A DNA stretch of 64,000 bases from Marine Group II euryarchaeote MED-G38 (GCA_002457145.1 NTJP01000008.1:1-64000); one strand, 5' to 3'; shown: positions 1 to 10,228, counted from the stretch's first letter. Notes: generated by a model from the sequence alone, not told the origin. Numbers and translations: made by a program.

Positions 1-2
1 CA

Positions 3-3000
3 GTATCTAATTGGGATTGTGAAGTAAGATTGTATGTTTACATTCAATATGAAACATTCCAAGGATATAATAATCATATGATTTCAACCAATCAATACTT
101 CAACACAGATTGTCTTGAACCTGGAAATGTATCTCTAAACATGGATAATATGGGTGAAGTTTGGGACGATTGGTCTAATTTGAATAATGGAACTAACAAT
201 ATGAGTTGGGAAATGACAGATCTTATTGTGGGAGAAACTTACACAATAGACTGGTATGTAAAATACAATAATGATATTGTATCATATGAATATCTGACAT
301 GGACTACTGGAGATTCTAACGAATCTATATCCTGGTCTTTCGACATGGATAATTCCACAACATGTAATGTTGAGATAATGTACAGAATGTTTGTTGATTC
401 TGGAGATTCTGATTGGATTGAGATGGACAATGAATACTTCTATTGGTATCCTTCTTGCGATCAATGGGTATATCCTGATGATAATTATGTAAACTTGTAT
501 GTTGATATTAACGGTACAATGGTAGAAAATCCAGACACCCTTCCTTCAGGAGAAGTAGACTTTGAGGTACATTTCGAGAATATGTCAGTTGGTGCTGATT
601 ATAGAATGTATTTCTATTACAGTAATACAGGATTTAATAGTAATTCTCAGTACATATATTTCACATATGATGGCTCTCCAATGGAGATGACTATCGATAT
701 TGCTCCTTGGGCATGTAGTGTTTACTTTAGCTATGATATGCGTTTGTATGACTTTAGATATGGTGATGGAAACAGCTACAGTGATTGGTATCTAGGATCT
801 GACAGTACTTACATTGATGGTCCTTGTGAATCATTGAACTATGATAGCTCCAACTATCCTGATTTCACAATAACAGATGATGCTGGAAATGATATTGATG
901 ATGAGACTGATTTCCTAGAAGGAAACAACACAATCATACTTGGAGCAGATAATCTACAGAATAGCTTCCCATACTATATGGAATTACAAGTACGTTATGA
1001 TGGATATCTAAATGTCTTCAAGACTCATTCATTCACTGGAAATAATACAACTATGGAAGAATTCCATACTATAATCGATCTTCCAGGACACGTATGTAGT
1101 GTAGAAGTAAGATCTTATCTATACGTAACCACTTCTAGTGGTAGCAACCAATTGAATTATACAAATTACTATGCAGATGGTCCATGTGACGGATCTGATG
1201 GAGAAAGCAGACTTGACACTCCATTACATGCATATCTCAATGGAACATGGGTTGAAGTTGATGATGATACTTTCTTCCCTGCTGGAGAGACAGATATGTC
1301 TTGGGATCTTAGCGGATTAGATCCAGATACATACTATTACATGGATTATAACACACCTACCAATGGATGGTCTGGTTATTTCTATGGTGATAATATTCCT
1401 GATCAACTAGATGATTGGACAATGACCCTGAGTGAATTCAGATGTGATATGAATATCTACAGAAATATCTATGCAATCAGTGACTACACAGGTTGGAACA
1501 GTATGGGTAGTCAATACTTCTATCCAGATAATGATTGTCTAGATGGTGGAGATATTACTCTAGAAATACAAGATGATGAAGGTAATTGGAGTTCATATGA
1601 CAGTTCCAGCTCATATGACTTATTACCAGGAACAACAAACTTCTCTTGGTCATTAGATAATCTACTAGAAGGATATGATTACGAATTCTATTGGTATCAA
1701 CAAGGATCTGAATATCGAAGTGAATATCAATATTTCACAGCAGATTCTACAGCACAAGAATCCATTGATTTCTCAATAACCATAGATCAATACGAGTGTA
1801 ACGTGTATTTCTATGCATACTTGAGACCAATGTCTGATTATACTGGAAATTATGAAGAAACAGAATATTTCCGTTTCGATCCGATTGAGCCTTGCTACCC
1901 CCCATTCAATTTCGCTGCAGAAGATGCTGCAGGTAATTTGACTGTGGATGCATTAGATCCTGACTTTGTTCTAAGTCCAGGAGATAATCACTTATTCTTT
2001 GATTTCAACCATATGGATAATGGAACAACATACTATCTAGACTGGTATTGGAGTTCTCAGAATAGCTGGAATGGATGGTACCAAAACTATGTTTATGTAG
2101 ATACTACAGACAATATTTCTGATGGATTACATTTCAATATGACTTTGGATTCAATGGAATGTTATGCTTATGTTTATGTGAATGTGTACAATTATTCTAA
2201 TGGTAATTCATACCATATGGGCAATTATAATATTGATTTGGAAGGACCTTGTATGGTGCCATTTAGTCTTGAAAATTATGAAGATGAACCAATTGTTGAT
2301 ATTGGAGAAAATCAATTTACATGGGTTATTGATAATTTAGATGTGGGAAGTAACTATACTTTACAATATTATTATTCTATGAATTCAGGATTTTATGGTT
2401 GGCATAATTACGATTTTACGTTCAATGGGACTGATTTTATTGACTTCACAGTGAATGTTACTGAATGGGACTGTAATGTAAACTTCAATGCAAATATGTA
2501 CAATACAACAAACGGTTCTATGACTAATCTTTATGGAAATAATTGGAACTTCTACAATCCGAATTGCTATGAAGTTGATTATTATGCACTGGATTCAGAT
2601 GGTGATTGGATACAATATAATGATATTGATGCAGGAACTACGGAATTATTTTGGGAAATAAACTACTTTAACGGCAATGTTCCAGAAGGGTATGAATTTG
2701 AACTTGAATATCAAATAATAATAGACAATGATTGGTCTAATCCTGCCCAGTACAGTGTAACATGGATACAAGATGACGATACAACAGAACAATTACCTTG
2801 GAATATTACTATCAATGACTTTGTATGCAATGTCTATGTATCTTCTAATCTACATGTAAATACATCAAGTGGATGGTCAAGCGTTAGAGGAAACGGATTC
2901 AGTCTCTACGGTCCTTGTGAATCGATGCCATCAGGATGGTACAACTTCTCTATGAATGATAACGGTACATGGACAGATGTTCATGAAGGCTGGAATAATA

Positions 3001-5390
3001 TGATTGAAGACGAAGGAGATTATGAGATGAGATTAGAACTTTCAGATCTTGAAGTTGGAATTTGGTATGAAATGTCTGTGAAGGCATTTATGTATGGAAA
3101 TCTGTTATATGACGAGTCTTTATTCTGGCCTGTACAAGATAATTCTACTGTGATTATTGATATTAACATGAGTATTCCACACTGGTATTGTGGGATAACA
3201 TTCGAAACACAACTATCATTTGAGCATGAAGAAGAAATGTTTGAAATAATGACTAGAGAATACTATGAAGAAGGACCATGTCATACTAATATTCAAGACT
3301 TTACCGAAAGTTTTGATGTAAATCTTGAATTATTATTAATTAATGATAACTTATACTCTCAAGATTACGAATATGTGATACCATTTACTTACAACCTTAA
3401 TGATAATTTCAAACTATATTTAGATGCAAATTATGGTAATATGGATGGCATTCTTAATGAATCAGAGGCCATTATGGCTGAAGACGCATATAATTCAAAT
3501 TCATTAAGTGTCGAAGAAGATGCCCCGGAATTCTACTTGAACGAAGAATTATTCGAATCATACAGATACAATAACCCAATTCTAAGTAATTTATCAGGAA
3601 CGCCAATTGTTACAGGTTCTTGGATTTTGGAATATTTCAATATACAAGGCGTAGAAATATCAACCTCAATCACTGACATTGAGATTGACGATCTGGTTCC
3701 ATGGCACTTTTCTCTACTAGAAAGCTCTGATATTCTAGTACAATCTATTGAGGTAAATGATAGCGAGAATGGGTCTTATGAACAATCTACTCAATTTGAT
3801 CTGTTGGCCGGTAATTATTCAATAAACATTACATGGCTATTGGCCAATATCCCTGATCCTATTTTAGAATTAGAACAGTATGATTTAGTTTCAGAAGAGT
3901 TTGGTGAATTAACCGATGTTATGGAAGATAGTTTCAATGAAACTATGACTGTCCACACTTTCCAAATTAGTCTAACTAACTTGAGTTATCAAGAATATCT
4001 AGTTGCGTATGATGTAAATATTGATGAATATTATAATTATAATTCATCATATGACATCAACAGAGAAGTTAGTAATGATATTACAACCTTTAGTGTATCT
4101 ACAGATATACATACATGTGATGTATCAATTTCTATTGAAATATATGATAGAAACGAGGAGCATTTGTTAACCCAAAACTATACTTTGGAAGGCACTTGTC
4201 AACCTTATGATATTGATATGGATGGAATTTCTGATGAAGATGATGCATTCCCATACGACCCAACTGAATGGCTAGATACAGATGGTGATGGAGTAGGAGA
4301 TAATTCTGATGCATTCCCTAACGATCCAACTGAATGGCTAGATTCTGATGGTGATGGATTAGGTAACAATAATGATACCGATGATGATAATGATGGAATA
4401 GATGATGATTTAGATAATGATGGTGATGGTGATGGAGTGAATAATGAAGATGATGCATTCCCAGATGACCCCGACGAATGGAACGATACTGATGGTGATG
4501 GATATGGTGATAATTCTGACGTATTCCCTAACAATTCAACCGAATGGGAAGATACTGATGGTGATGGTATTGGAGATAATTCTGATGATGATGCTGATGG
4601 TGATGGAGTGCCAAATGACGAAGATGGCCTACCACTAAATCCAAACGAATCTTCTGACTCTGATAATGACGGAATAGGAAATAATCAGGATGCATTCCCT
4701 AATGATGCAAATGAACAGTATGATACTGACTCTGACGGTATCGGAGATAATTCTGATACCGATGATGATAACGATGGTGTTGAAGATATTGCAGATGCAT
4801 TCCCATTAGATCCAAATGAATCACTAGATACAGATGGAGATGGAGCGGGAGATAATTCTGATGTATTCCCTAATGATGCTTCTGAAAAATTAGATTCTGA
4901 TGGCGATGGAGTAGGAGATAATTCTGATATGTTCCCAAGTAACACTGATGAATGGTCTGATACAGATGGAGATGGAGTAGGAGATAATTCTGATGCATTC
5001 CCTATTGATTCTAATGAACAATTAGATTCTGATGGTGATGGAGTAGGAGACAATGCTGATGCATTCCCGTATGATAATAATGAGCAAGAAGACTCTGATG
5101 GCGATGGAGTAGGAGACAATGCTGATGCATTACCAAACGACTCTGGTGAAAATGCAGATTCTGATGGCGATGGAGTAGGGGATAATTCTGATGCATTCCC
5201 TAACGATTCATCCGAAGATACAGATTCTGATGGCGATGGAGTAGGAGATAATTCAGATGAATATCCTGATGATCCATTTAGAACAGAAGCTGAAGCAGAT
5301 GGCGGATTCTTACCTGGATTCTCTTCAATTATGGGTATTATCTCTATGTTGGGTGCTGCTATAATATTAACAGGACGACGTAAGGAATGA
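3..5390 (+). CDS. Giant acidic surface protein, 5'-truncated (two-Cys modules, calcium-loop repeats, PGF-like C-terminal anchor)
   Basis: The frame is open to the window edge. The first possible start, TTG at 30, lies inside a repeat module, so the true start is upstream. About 1400 residues consist of roughly eleven degenerate modules of about 120-150 residues. Each has an early Cys in a strand of the type W-x-C-x-V and a second Cys about 30-45 residues later, often in GPC; disulfide pairing is likely. Asn-x-Ser/Thr sequons are frequent. Then come about 14 calcium-loop blocks of the type DxDGDGxGDNSDxFP. The tail is GGFLPGF, a hydrophobic stretch and GRRKE, matching the archaeal PGF-CTERM layout that archaeosortase-type enzymes process. 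Inferred role: S-layer, adhesin or stalk protein. No enzyme domain is visible. Confidence 0.85.
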   Translation, partial: VSNWDCEVRLYVYIQYETFQGYNNHMISTNQYFNTDCLEPGNVSLNMDNMGEVWDDWSNLNNGTNNMSWEMTDLIVGETYTIDWYVKYNNDIVSYEYLTWTTGDSNESISWSFDMDNSTTCNVEIMYRMFVDSGDSDWIEMDNEYFYWYPSCDQWVYPDDNYVNLYVDINGTMVENPDTLPSGEVDFEVHFENMSVGADYRMYFYYSNTGFNSNSQYIYFTYDGSPMEMTIDIAPWACSVYFSYDMRLYDFRYGDGNSYSDWYLGSDSTYIDGPCESLNYDSSNYPDFTITDDAGNDIDDETDFLEGNNTIILGADNLQNSFPYYMELQVRYDGYLNVFKTHSFTGNNTTMEEFHTIIDLPGHVCSVEVRSYLYVTTSSGSNQLNYTNYYADGPCDGSDGESRLDTPLHAYLNGTWVEVDDDTFFPAGETDMSWDLSGLDPDTYYYMDYNTPTNGWSGYFYGDNIPDQLDDWTMTLSEFRCDMNIYRNIYAISDYTGWNSMGSQYFYPDNDCLDGGDITLEIQDDEGNWSSYDSSSSYDLLPGTTNFSWSLDNLLEGYDYEFYWYQQGSEYRSEYQYFTADSTAQESIDFSITIDQYECNVYFYAYLRPMSDYTGNYEETEYFRFDPIEPCYPPFNFAAEDAAGNLTVDALDPDFVLSPGDNHLFFDFNHMDNGTTYYLDWYWSSQNSWNGWYQNYVYVDTTDNISDGLHFNMTLDSMECYAYVYVNVYNYSNGNSYHMGNYNIDLEGPCMVPFSLENYEDEPIVDIGENQFTWVIDNLDVGSNYTLQYYYSMNSGFYGWHNYDFTFNGTDFIDFTVNVTEWDCNVNFNANMYNTTNGSMTNLYGNNWNFYNPNCYEVDYYALDSDGDWIQYNDIDAGTTELFWEINYFNGNVPEGYEFELEYQIIIDNDWSNPAQYSVTWIQDDDTTEQLPWNITINDFVCNVYVSSNLHVNTSSGWSSVRGNGFSLYGPCESMPSGWYNFSMNDNGTWTDVHEGWNNMIEDEGDYEMRLELSDLEVGIWYEMSVKAFMYGNLLYDESLFWPVQDNSTVIIDINMSIPHWYCGITFETQLSFEHEEEMFEIMTREYYEEGPCHTNIQDFTESFDVNLELLLINDNLYSQDYEYVIPFTYNLNDNFKLYLDANYGNMDGILNESEAIMAEDAYNSNSLSVEEDAPEFYLNEELFESYRYNNPILSNLSGTPIVTGSWILEYFNIQGVEISTSITDIEIDDLVPWHFSLLESSDILVQSIEVNDSENGSYEQSTQFDLLAGNYSINITWLLANIPDPILELEQYDLVSEEFGELTDVMEDSFNETMTVHTFQISLTNLSYQEYLVAYDVNIDEYYNYNSSYDINREVSNDITTFSVSTDIHTCDVSISIEIYDRNEEHLLTQNYTLEGTCQPYDIDMDGISDEDDAFPYDPTEWLDTDGDGVGDNSDAFPNDPTEWLDSDGDGLGNNNDTDDDNDGIDDDLDNDGDGDGVNNEDDAFPDDPDEWNDTDGDGYGDNSDVFPNNSTEWEDTDGDGIGDNSDDDADGDGVPNDEDGLPLNPNESSDSDNDGIGNNQDAFPNDANEQYDTDSDGIGDNSDTDDDNDGVEDIADAFPLDPNESLDTDGDGAGDNSDVFPNDASEKLDSDGDGVGDNSDMFPSNTDEWSDTDGDGVGDNSDAFPIDSNEQLDSDGDGVGDNADAFPYDNNEQEDSDGDGVGDNADALPNDSGENADSDGDGVGDNSDAFPNDSSEDTDSDGDGVGDNSDEYPDDPFRTEAEADGGFLPGFSSIMGIISMLGAAIILTGRRKE
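4209..5279 (+). repeat. Tandem array coding calcium-binding (thrombospondin type 3-like) repeats
   Basis: This is an imperfect repeat with a period near 66 bases, coding blocks of about 22 residues of the type DSDGDGVGDNSDAFPNDPTE. About 14 blocks are seen, and the last seven are the most alike (for example the GATGGCGATGGAGTAGGAGA variants at about 4900-5250). The last blocks being nearly identical suggests recent unequal exchange or slippage. Asp/Asn side chains in such loops bind calcium in the thrombospondin type 3 family. Confidence 0.85.
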
Positions 5391-5412
5391 GTTGGCCATT
5401 TTTTGGCCACTC
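5389..5412 (+). terminator. Hairpin after the giant surface protein gene
   Basis: TGGCCA (5393-5398) and TGGCCA (5404-5409) form a 6-bp stem around five T. GAG (5389-5391) can extend it with CTC (5410-5412) past one bulged T. It overlaps the stop codon and lies between convergent genes (this CDS and tRNA-Leu), so termination is plausible. Archaeal terminators are usually T-runs, so the role is inferred. Confidence 0.4.
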
Positions 5413-5464
5413 ATCCCCCACCAATCAAAACTGATTGTTACGAATAGGCCCCAGTAATCTTGTA

Positions 5465-5549
5465 TGGTGCAGAGGACAGGATTTGAACCTGCGAAGCACT
5501 ACGCACTGGGACCTCATCCCAGCCCCTTTGACCGCTCGGGTACCTCTGC
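5465..5549 (-). tRNA. tRNA-Leu (anticodon GAG), CCA encoded
   Basis: The reverse complement folds with acceptor GCAGAGG/CCTCTGC, discriminator A and encoded CCA at 5465-5467. The anticodon stem CTGGG/CCCAG holds the loop ATGAGGT, giving U33 and anticodon GAG. A long variable arm (TGCGTAGTGCTTCGCA) is as expected for the class II tRNA-Leu, and the T loop is TTCAAAT. No intron is present. Confidence 0.95.
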
Positions 5550-5600
5550 CTATCATCGACCGGGAACTCTAATGTATTTCAAGAATGATGAATATTTTTA

Positions 5601-6059
5601 TTATTCCAAAGACACCGTATCATTTGTATTAATTACACCTTCTCTAATAACAGAAGCATACCATCTTGACCAGCCCGGATTATTTTTCTCAAGAATACGA
5701 GTAAAATTTCCTCCATTGAAGGATTTAATAATTGTTTTACATGGAGGAGCAGTATCTGTTAGCCGAATCAAAACATCACCAATAGAAATCCTTGTTCCCG
5801 ACTTAAGTATACCCCAATCAATTCCCTTAATGGTAATGTTTTCTCCTGTACTGCCGATATCAATTGGATGACCTTCGGATTGTAATTGTTCAATCCTTTC
5901 TAGTGAAAATAAACAAACAGCTCTAGTAGGTCCACCATGATATTTCAAGTCATTTTGCTTATCGCCATCTACTCCAGTAAATTCAATTTTTATTTTATTA
6001 ACAGGATATTTCGGGACGCCTCCTAAAGGATTAACATTCAAAGAGTACACATGCCCCAT
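5601..6059 (-). CDS. MOSC domain protein
   Basis: A 152-residue protein resembling the MOSC (molybdenum cofactor sulfurase C-terminal) domain, YiiM-type. Visible family marks are GVDGDKQNDLKYHGGP near residues 30-45, the segment STGENITI, and TAPPCKTI with the conserved Cys near residue 105. MOSC proteins bind molybdopterin or carry sulfur, or act as reductase subunits for N-hydroxylated substrates; which applies here cannot be told. ATG at 6059 is the natural start. A mobA-like gene also lies in the window (13045-13611), consistent with molybdenum cofactor use, but the two are not linked in an operon. Confidence 0.8.
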   Translation of the reverse strand: MGHVYSLNVNPLGGVPKYPVNKIKIEFTGVDGDKQNDLKYHGGPTRAVCLFSLERIEQLQSEGHPIDIGSTGENITIKGIDWGILKSGTRISIGDVLIRLTDTAPPCKTIIKSFNGGNFTRILEKNNPGWSRWYASVIREGVINTNDTVSLE

Positions 6060-6182
6060 AAAATCTTGAATGAGGATACAGACATAACAATATCCCTATT
6101 TAGTAAAATTTTTTTTTAGTTTCGGTAACTTTTGAATCATTTTCTGCTGAATCATCATATCCTTTGGCTTATTGGATAGTAC

Positions 6183-7553
6183 ATGGCAGCTTTCGGCGAT
6201 CACCCATCTATACCAATCAGTATTGAAAATTTATTAACTGATGAAACCGTTTCAACTGCATTCCTTAAAGCAGAGTGTTCTACAAGGGTAAAGTGTGGAC
6301 ACATCTCCTCATTATTACTTAAACAGTTAGAAGACGAAATATGGACTAAACCTAAATTAGAAACTCTTGCAGAAGAATTATCTTTAGTTATAGAACAAAA
6401 TGAAGATCGATCGGATTGTTTTATTGAAATAGAACGTACAGGTTGTAAAATTATGCAAATAGGCGATTTAAGAATAACTTGTGCTTGGCCACCGTTTTCT
6501 GATGCATGGGAAATTACAATAGTCAGACCAGTTGCACATCTAATGATATCAGATTATAATCTGAATGATGAATTAATGGGGAGGCTGAAAGATCATCATC
6601 GAGGGGTCTTTGTCGTTGGGCGTCCTGGTTCTGGAAAGACTACTTTTGCACAGGCAATAGCCTCATATTTAGATTCAGAAGTAGGAGCAATGGTAAAGAC
6701 GATGGAAGCTCCCAGGGATCTTCAGGTACCTCAAAGGGTTACTCAATATGCACCTTTGGAAGGAGATTTGGAGAAGACCGCAGAAGTAATATTTTTGGTA
6801 AGACCAGATTTTGTTATATTTGATGAGGTTCGTAGAGCAAGAGATTTCGAAATATTTGGTGATGTTAGACTAGCCGGTGTTGGATTATTGGGAGTAACCC
6901 ACGCCAACAGTGCATTAGAAGCGATACAACGCTTAGTCGGAAAAGTTGAATTAGGTTTGATATCACAAGTCCTTGATACAGTAATACATATAGAAAAAGG
7001 AAAAGTACATCAAGTTCTTGAATTAAAAATGGTAGTTAGAGCACCAACAGGTATGGAATCAGATTTAAGTAGACCTGTAATTGAAATCAAAGAATTCCCC
7101 TCTGGAAAAATAACTCATGAGATGTTTGCCTTTGGTTCAGAAATAGCCGTTGTACCAGTAAATATGGAAGATGGTGAAGGAGGAAGCCCAGCAATGAAAT
7201 TTGCATCCGAACAATTAAAACGTGAGATTACAAGATTAACGGGTATCCCGATTCCTCATGCAAAGTTTGTAACTGATGCATCGGCAGAGATTTTTATCAA
7301 TGAATCAGCAATAGGATCAATGGTTGGAACCAGAGGAGAATCCATTCGACAATTAGAACAGGATTTAAATCTAAAATTAAAAGTCAATTCCATACAAGAT
7401 ATTCCCAGGGCCCTTAGAAAAAGAATTGAACGAACTTCATCTTTCAATGAAGATATAGATCAATGGCGAAGCCAATCTGGTAGACAGTGGGAACATAATG
7501 GTGGGAAAACAAAAAAAGGTAGACGAAAAACAAGGAAAAATAGGAAAAAATAA
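6183..7553 (+). CDS. PilT/VirB11-type ATPase with C-terminal KH RNA-binding domain, lacking the PIN domain
   Basis: The 456-residue protein has a Walker A motif GRPGSGKT at about residues 146-153, a Walker B-like FVIFDEVRR, and a following GVTHANS sensor region as in secretion-type ATPases. A KH-like domain (AIGSMVGTRGESIRQLE) lies near residues 365-400, and the tail is very basic (KKGRRKTRKNRKK). This is the core of the archaeal PIN-ATPase-KH family, normally about 600 residues with an N-terminal PIN nuclease domain. Here the first ~130 residues show no PIN aspartate pattern. ATG at 6183 is taken. The likely role is an RNA-linked ATPase; its substrate is unknown. Confidence 0.75.
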   Translation: MAAFGDHPSIPISIENLLTDETVSTAFLKAECSTRVKCGHISSLLLKQLEDEIWTKPKLETLAEELSLVIEQNEDRSDCFIEIERTGCKIMQIGDLRITCAWPPFSDAWEITIVRPVAHLMISDYNLNDELMGRLKDHHRGVFVVGRPGSGKTTFAQAIASYLDSEVGAMVKTMEAPRDLQVPQRVTQYAPLEGDLEKTAEVIFLVRPDFVIFDEVRRARDFEIFGDVRLAGVGLLGVTHANSALEAIQRLVGKVELGLISQVLDTVIHIEKGKVHQVLELKMVVRAPTGMESDLSRPVIEIKEFPSGKITHEMFAFGSEIAVVPVNMEDGEGGSPAMKFASEQLKREITRLTGIPIPHAKFVTDASAEIFINESAIGSMVGTRGESIRQLEQDLNLKLKVNSIQDIPRALRKRIERTSSFNEDIDQWRSQSGRQWEHNGGKTKKGRRKTRKNRKK

Positions 7554-7558
7554 AACAC

Positions 7559-8521
7559 CTATCTTCTGTATCTAAAAAATGCAGCAAATAGTATTATTAG
7601 TAGTAAAAAAGAACCACCGAAATACATTACTTGTTTTTCAGAAATATTATAATCATCGAGGACACTAATGTTTCCTCCGACTCCATTGATAATTCCATTT
7701 TCCTTAGGATTAACGATAAATTCCAATGAATCTTCATTCTGACATGAGCCAGCAATCATTGTTCTTTCATCCAGAACTATAAGACAACCTTCATATTTTT
7801 CATCTATATTCGAGGGAGTAGTTAATTCAAACTCACAATTTTCAAAACCACTACCTTCAGAAATTAAAATAGTACATTTTTCACTAATTACATTAAATCC
7901 AGATGCCCACGTACTCTCCGCGTTTGCATTTTTCCCTACAAGATGTAATTCTACAACTAATTCCCTATCTAAATTACTCTCACAATTGTAGGATGCTGTA
8001 AATAAAGCATTTTCTCCTCCTTCTACATTTAATGAATTGATACCATAATTAACATTGCAAGTAGTATATTCCATTATTTCTATTTCAATACTCCATTCTT
8101 CAACTTCAGTTAGGAATCCCATTGGAATCCCTATTGCAGAGATAACCTCTGCCGTTATATTTAATTCGTATATTTGTGGAATTAATGAATTATCTACATC
8201 AATAATCACTTGAAATGACGCATCACTGTTGCCTTCTACCGTAAGGCTTCCTGGCCCAGAAGTATCAATATATTCTGAAATATATTCTAAAGCAACTTCT
8301 TCAACATAAGGACGATCATTGGTAAGTATACATTCTATTATTTGATTATTAGAATCAACTTCATCAAATTGAACCACAATTGAACTTGTTGAACATTCTA
8401 ACTCAATACCAGGTAATATTTGTTGAGCGCTCGCCGAAGGAATAAATAGGACCATTTGAGTGTTCAGGAGAAACAGAACAATCACACCCACTCTCCATTT
8501 CATGTCATTTGAATTTCCCAT
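7559..8521 (-). CDS. Secreted, C-terminally membrane-anchored protein of unknown function
   Basis: A 320-residue protein with an N-terminal hydrophobic signal (residues ~8-32, ending SASA) and one C-terminal membrane span (VMYFGGSFLLLIILFAAFF) followed by RYRR, so the bulk is outside the cell. The ectodomain is acidic, predicted beta-rich, with several Cys (e.g. LECSTS, IIECILT, SYNCES, KCTILIS, ENCEFEL). It looks like two or three Ig-like or NEW3-like domains, but no family is certain. It converges with the KH ATPase (5-base gap) and diverges from the thermosome gene. Confidence 0.6.
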   Translation of the reverse strand: MGNSNDMKWRVGVIVLFLLNTQMVLFIPSASAQQILPGIELECSTSSIVVQFDEVDSNNQIIECILTNDRPYVEEVALEYISEYIDTSGPGSLTVEGNSDASFQVIIDVDNSLIPQIYELNITAEVISAIGIPMGFLTEVEEWSIEIEIMEYTTCNVNYGINSLNVEGGENALFTASYNCESNLDRELVVELHLVGKNANAESTWASGFNVISEKCTILISEGSGFENCEFELTTPSNIDEKYEGCLIVLDERTMIAGSCQNEDSLEFIVNPKENGIINGVGGNISVLDDYNISEKQVMYFGGSFLLLIILFAAFFRYRR

Positions 8522-8610
8522 TAGGACATAGATTTATCTATTTTTAGTTTCCTCCAGTATCAATTTCTATCTCAAAGCATTCATGACGGATTTGCTTTTC
8601 GGCATTAATA

Positions 8611-10182
8611 ATGAGTGACGGTGCGGGCAAACCTCAGGTTGTAATTGTTCCAGAACAAACCAATATTACTAGTGGAACAGAAGTCCAAGAAAAATTGATT
8701 TTGGCAGCAAGAGTATTCTCTGATTTACTCAAGCCAACATATGGGCCACGTGGCTTGGATAAAATGTTGTATAAAACCGACGGAACCACTGCTGTTACAA
8801 ATGATGGAGCAAAAATAGTTGCGGAATTGATGGTAAAACATCCAGCTGCTAAGATGATGGTTTCAATGGGTAACGTTCAAGAAGAAACATGTGGAGATGG
8901 AGTGACTACAACTATGCTATTATGTGGCTCATTACTAATAGAAGCAAATACACTACTCAAAAAAGGTCTACACCCATTAACCCTCGTAGAAGGATACAGA
9001 CTTGCATTAGAAGTTGCAAAAAAGAAAATAGAACAAGAATCTACGACCGTCAACAAAGAACGCCTTATGGGCGTTGCTAAGACAGCATTAAGAGGTAAGG
9101 GAGCTGAAAATGCAATCGACCTCTTTTCAAATATAATTGTTGAAGGATTATCAGTACTTTCTGATAATAGAAAAAATGTTGGTGCAGAACATGTTATAAT
9201 GTTCAAAACCAATCTTGGTACAATTCATAACTCATGTCTTCGAAAAGGAGTAGTAATAAACCGTAGAGTATTATTGGATAATCTACCAAATAATTTGATA
9301 AACCCAAATATAGCAGTAATTAATTCAGACTTGAAGATCCGTTCTTTTACTAGAAATGTCGAAATCAAAATTAATAATGCCAATCAACTAGATTCGTTTG
9401 TAGATGCTGAACAAGAGCGTAAAGAATCGATAGCAAATGCAATAATTAATAGTGGCGCTAATACTGTATTTTGTACAGGGGAAATAGATAGAGAAATATT
9501 ATATCTATTATCTGATAATTCTATATTAACAGTAGGAGAATTAGATTCTTCTGAAATAGAAAATATTGCAGAGGCTACAGGAGCAAATATTGTAGAATCT
9601 ATTCTTGACATAGAATCTTCAGATATTGGTACTTGTGGTTCGTTAAAATGGGAAAGAAGAGAAAATACAGAACAAGTTGAAGATATTATTACAATTGATG
9701 AATGTAATAATCCAAAAATTGTAACTATCGAAGTTGGAGGTTCAGGAGACATTTCTACTGAAGAAATAATTAGAGGCCTACATGATTCTCTACGTGCATC
9801 ATCTATTGCGTTATCAGAAAATGAAATACTTTTAGGAGCAGGTACAATACATTCTCAAATGGCCAACTCAGTTAGAGAAGCATCTGAATCAGAACCAGGA
9901 AGAGCAAGATTAGCGATGGAGGCATTTGCGAGAGCATTGGAAACTATTCCTGCAACCTTGGTTGAGAATTCAGGAGGAGAACCATTAGATCGTATTTTGG
10001 AATTACGCACATCTTCTAGAGAAAATAAAATCTCAATGGGCATTAATATTGATGGTTTTGTAGCTCCAACCGAAGATGTTTGGCACCCTCGTTTAGTAAT
10101 TGAAGCATCATTAGAATCAGCAACTGAAACAGCGATGAGTATGCTTAGGATAGATCAAGTGATATCTTCTCGTGGCGATTAA
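8611..10182 (+). CDS. Thermosome subunit (group II chaperonin)
   Basis: The 523-residue protein matches archaeal CCT/thermosome subunits along its length. PTYGPRGLDKML is near residue 45, the nucleotide-binding NDGA near 66 and GDGVTT (usual GDGTTT) near 95, followed by the apical domain and a C-terminal equatorial half with ENSGGEPLDRI. It forms the double-ring ATP-driven folding chamber in the cytoplasm. The C-terminal Gly/Met-rich tail of many thermosomes is absent, and the N-terminus starts with SDGAGKPQVVIVPEQ. ATG at 8611 gives the family start. It is monocistronic, divergent from the preceding gene. Confidence 0.95.
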   Translation: MSDGAGKPQVVIVPEQTNITSGTEVQEKLILAARVFSDLLKPTYGPRGLDKMLYKTDGTTAVTNDGAKIVAELMVKHPAAKMMVSMGNVQEETCGDGVTTTMLLCGSLLIEANTLLKKGLHPLTLVEGYRLALEVAKKKIEQESTTVNKERLMGVAKTALRGKGAENAIDLFSNIIVEGLSVLSDNRKNVGAEHVIMFKTNLGTIHNSCLRKGVVINRRVLLDNLPNNLINPNIAVINSDLKIRSFTRNVEIKINNANQLDSFVDAEQERKESIANAIINSGANTVFCTGEIDREILYLLSDNSILTVGELDSSEIENIAEATGANIVESILDIESSDIGTCGSLKWERRENTEQVEDIITIDECNNPKIVTIEVGGSGDISTEEIIRGLHDSLRASSIALSENEILLGAGTIHSQMANSVREASESEPGRARLAMEAFARALETIPATLVENSGGEPLDRILELRTSSRENKISMGINIDGFVAPTEDVWHPRLVIEASLESATETAMSMLRIDQVISSRGD

Positions 10183-10228
10183 TTATAAATTATCGAACTG
10201 TTGAAGAACTTGTGATTAATGGCAGAGC

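Noticed and set aside
4209-5279. Regular repeats considered as a CRISPR array
   Set aside because: The repeats are coding, imperfect, contiguous and in frame with a calcium-loop protein; there are no unique spacers.
4205-5410. Long open frames on the minus strand opposite the calcium-repeat array (Ser/Pro-rich translations)
   Set aside because: They mirror the Asp/Gly-rich repeat codons of the real gene, are low-complexity and have no start signal or domain.
5464-5871. Plus-strand open frame across tRNA-Leu and the MOSC gene
   Set aside because: It runs over the tRNA and antisense to a clear MOSC protein.
8889-9080. Small plus-strand frame inside the thermosome gene
   Set aside because: It is an alternative frame within a strongly conserved gene.
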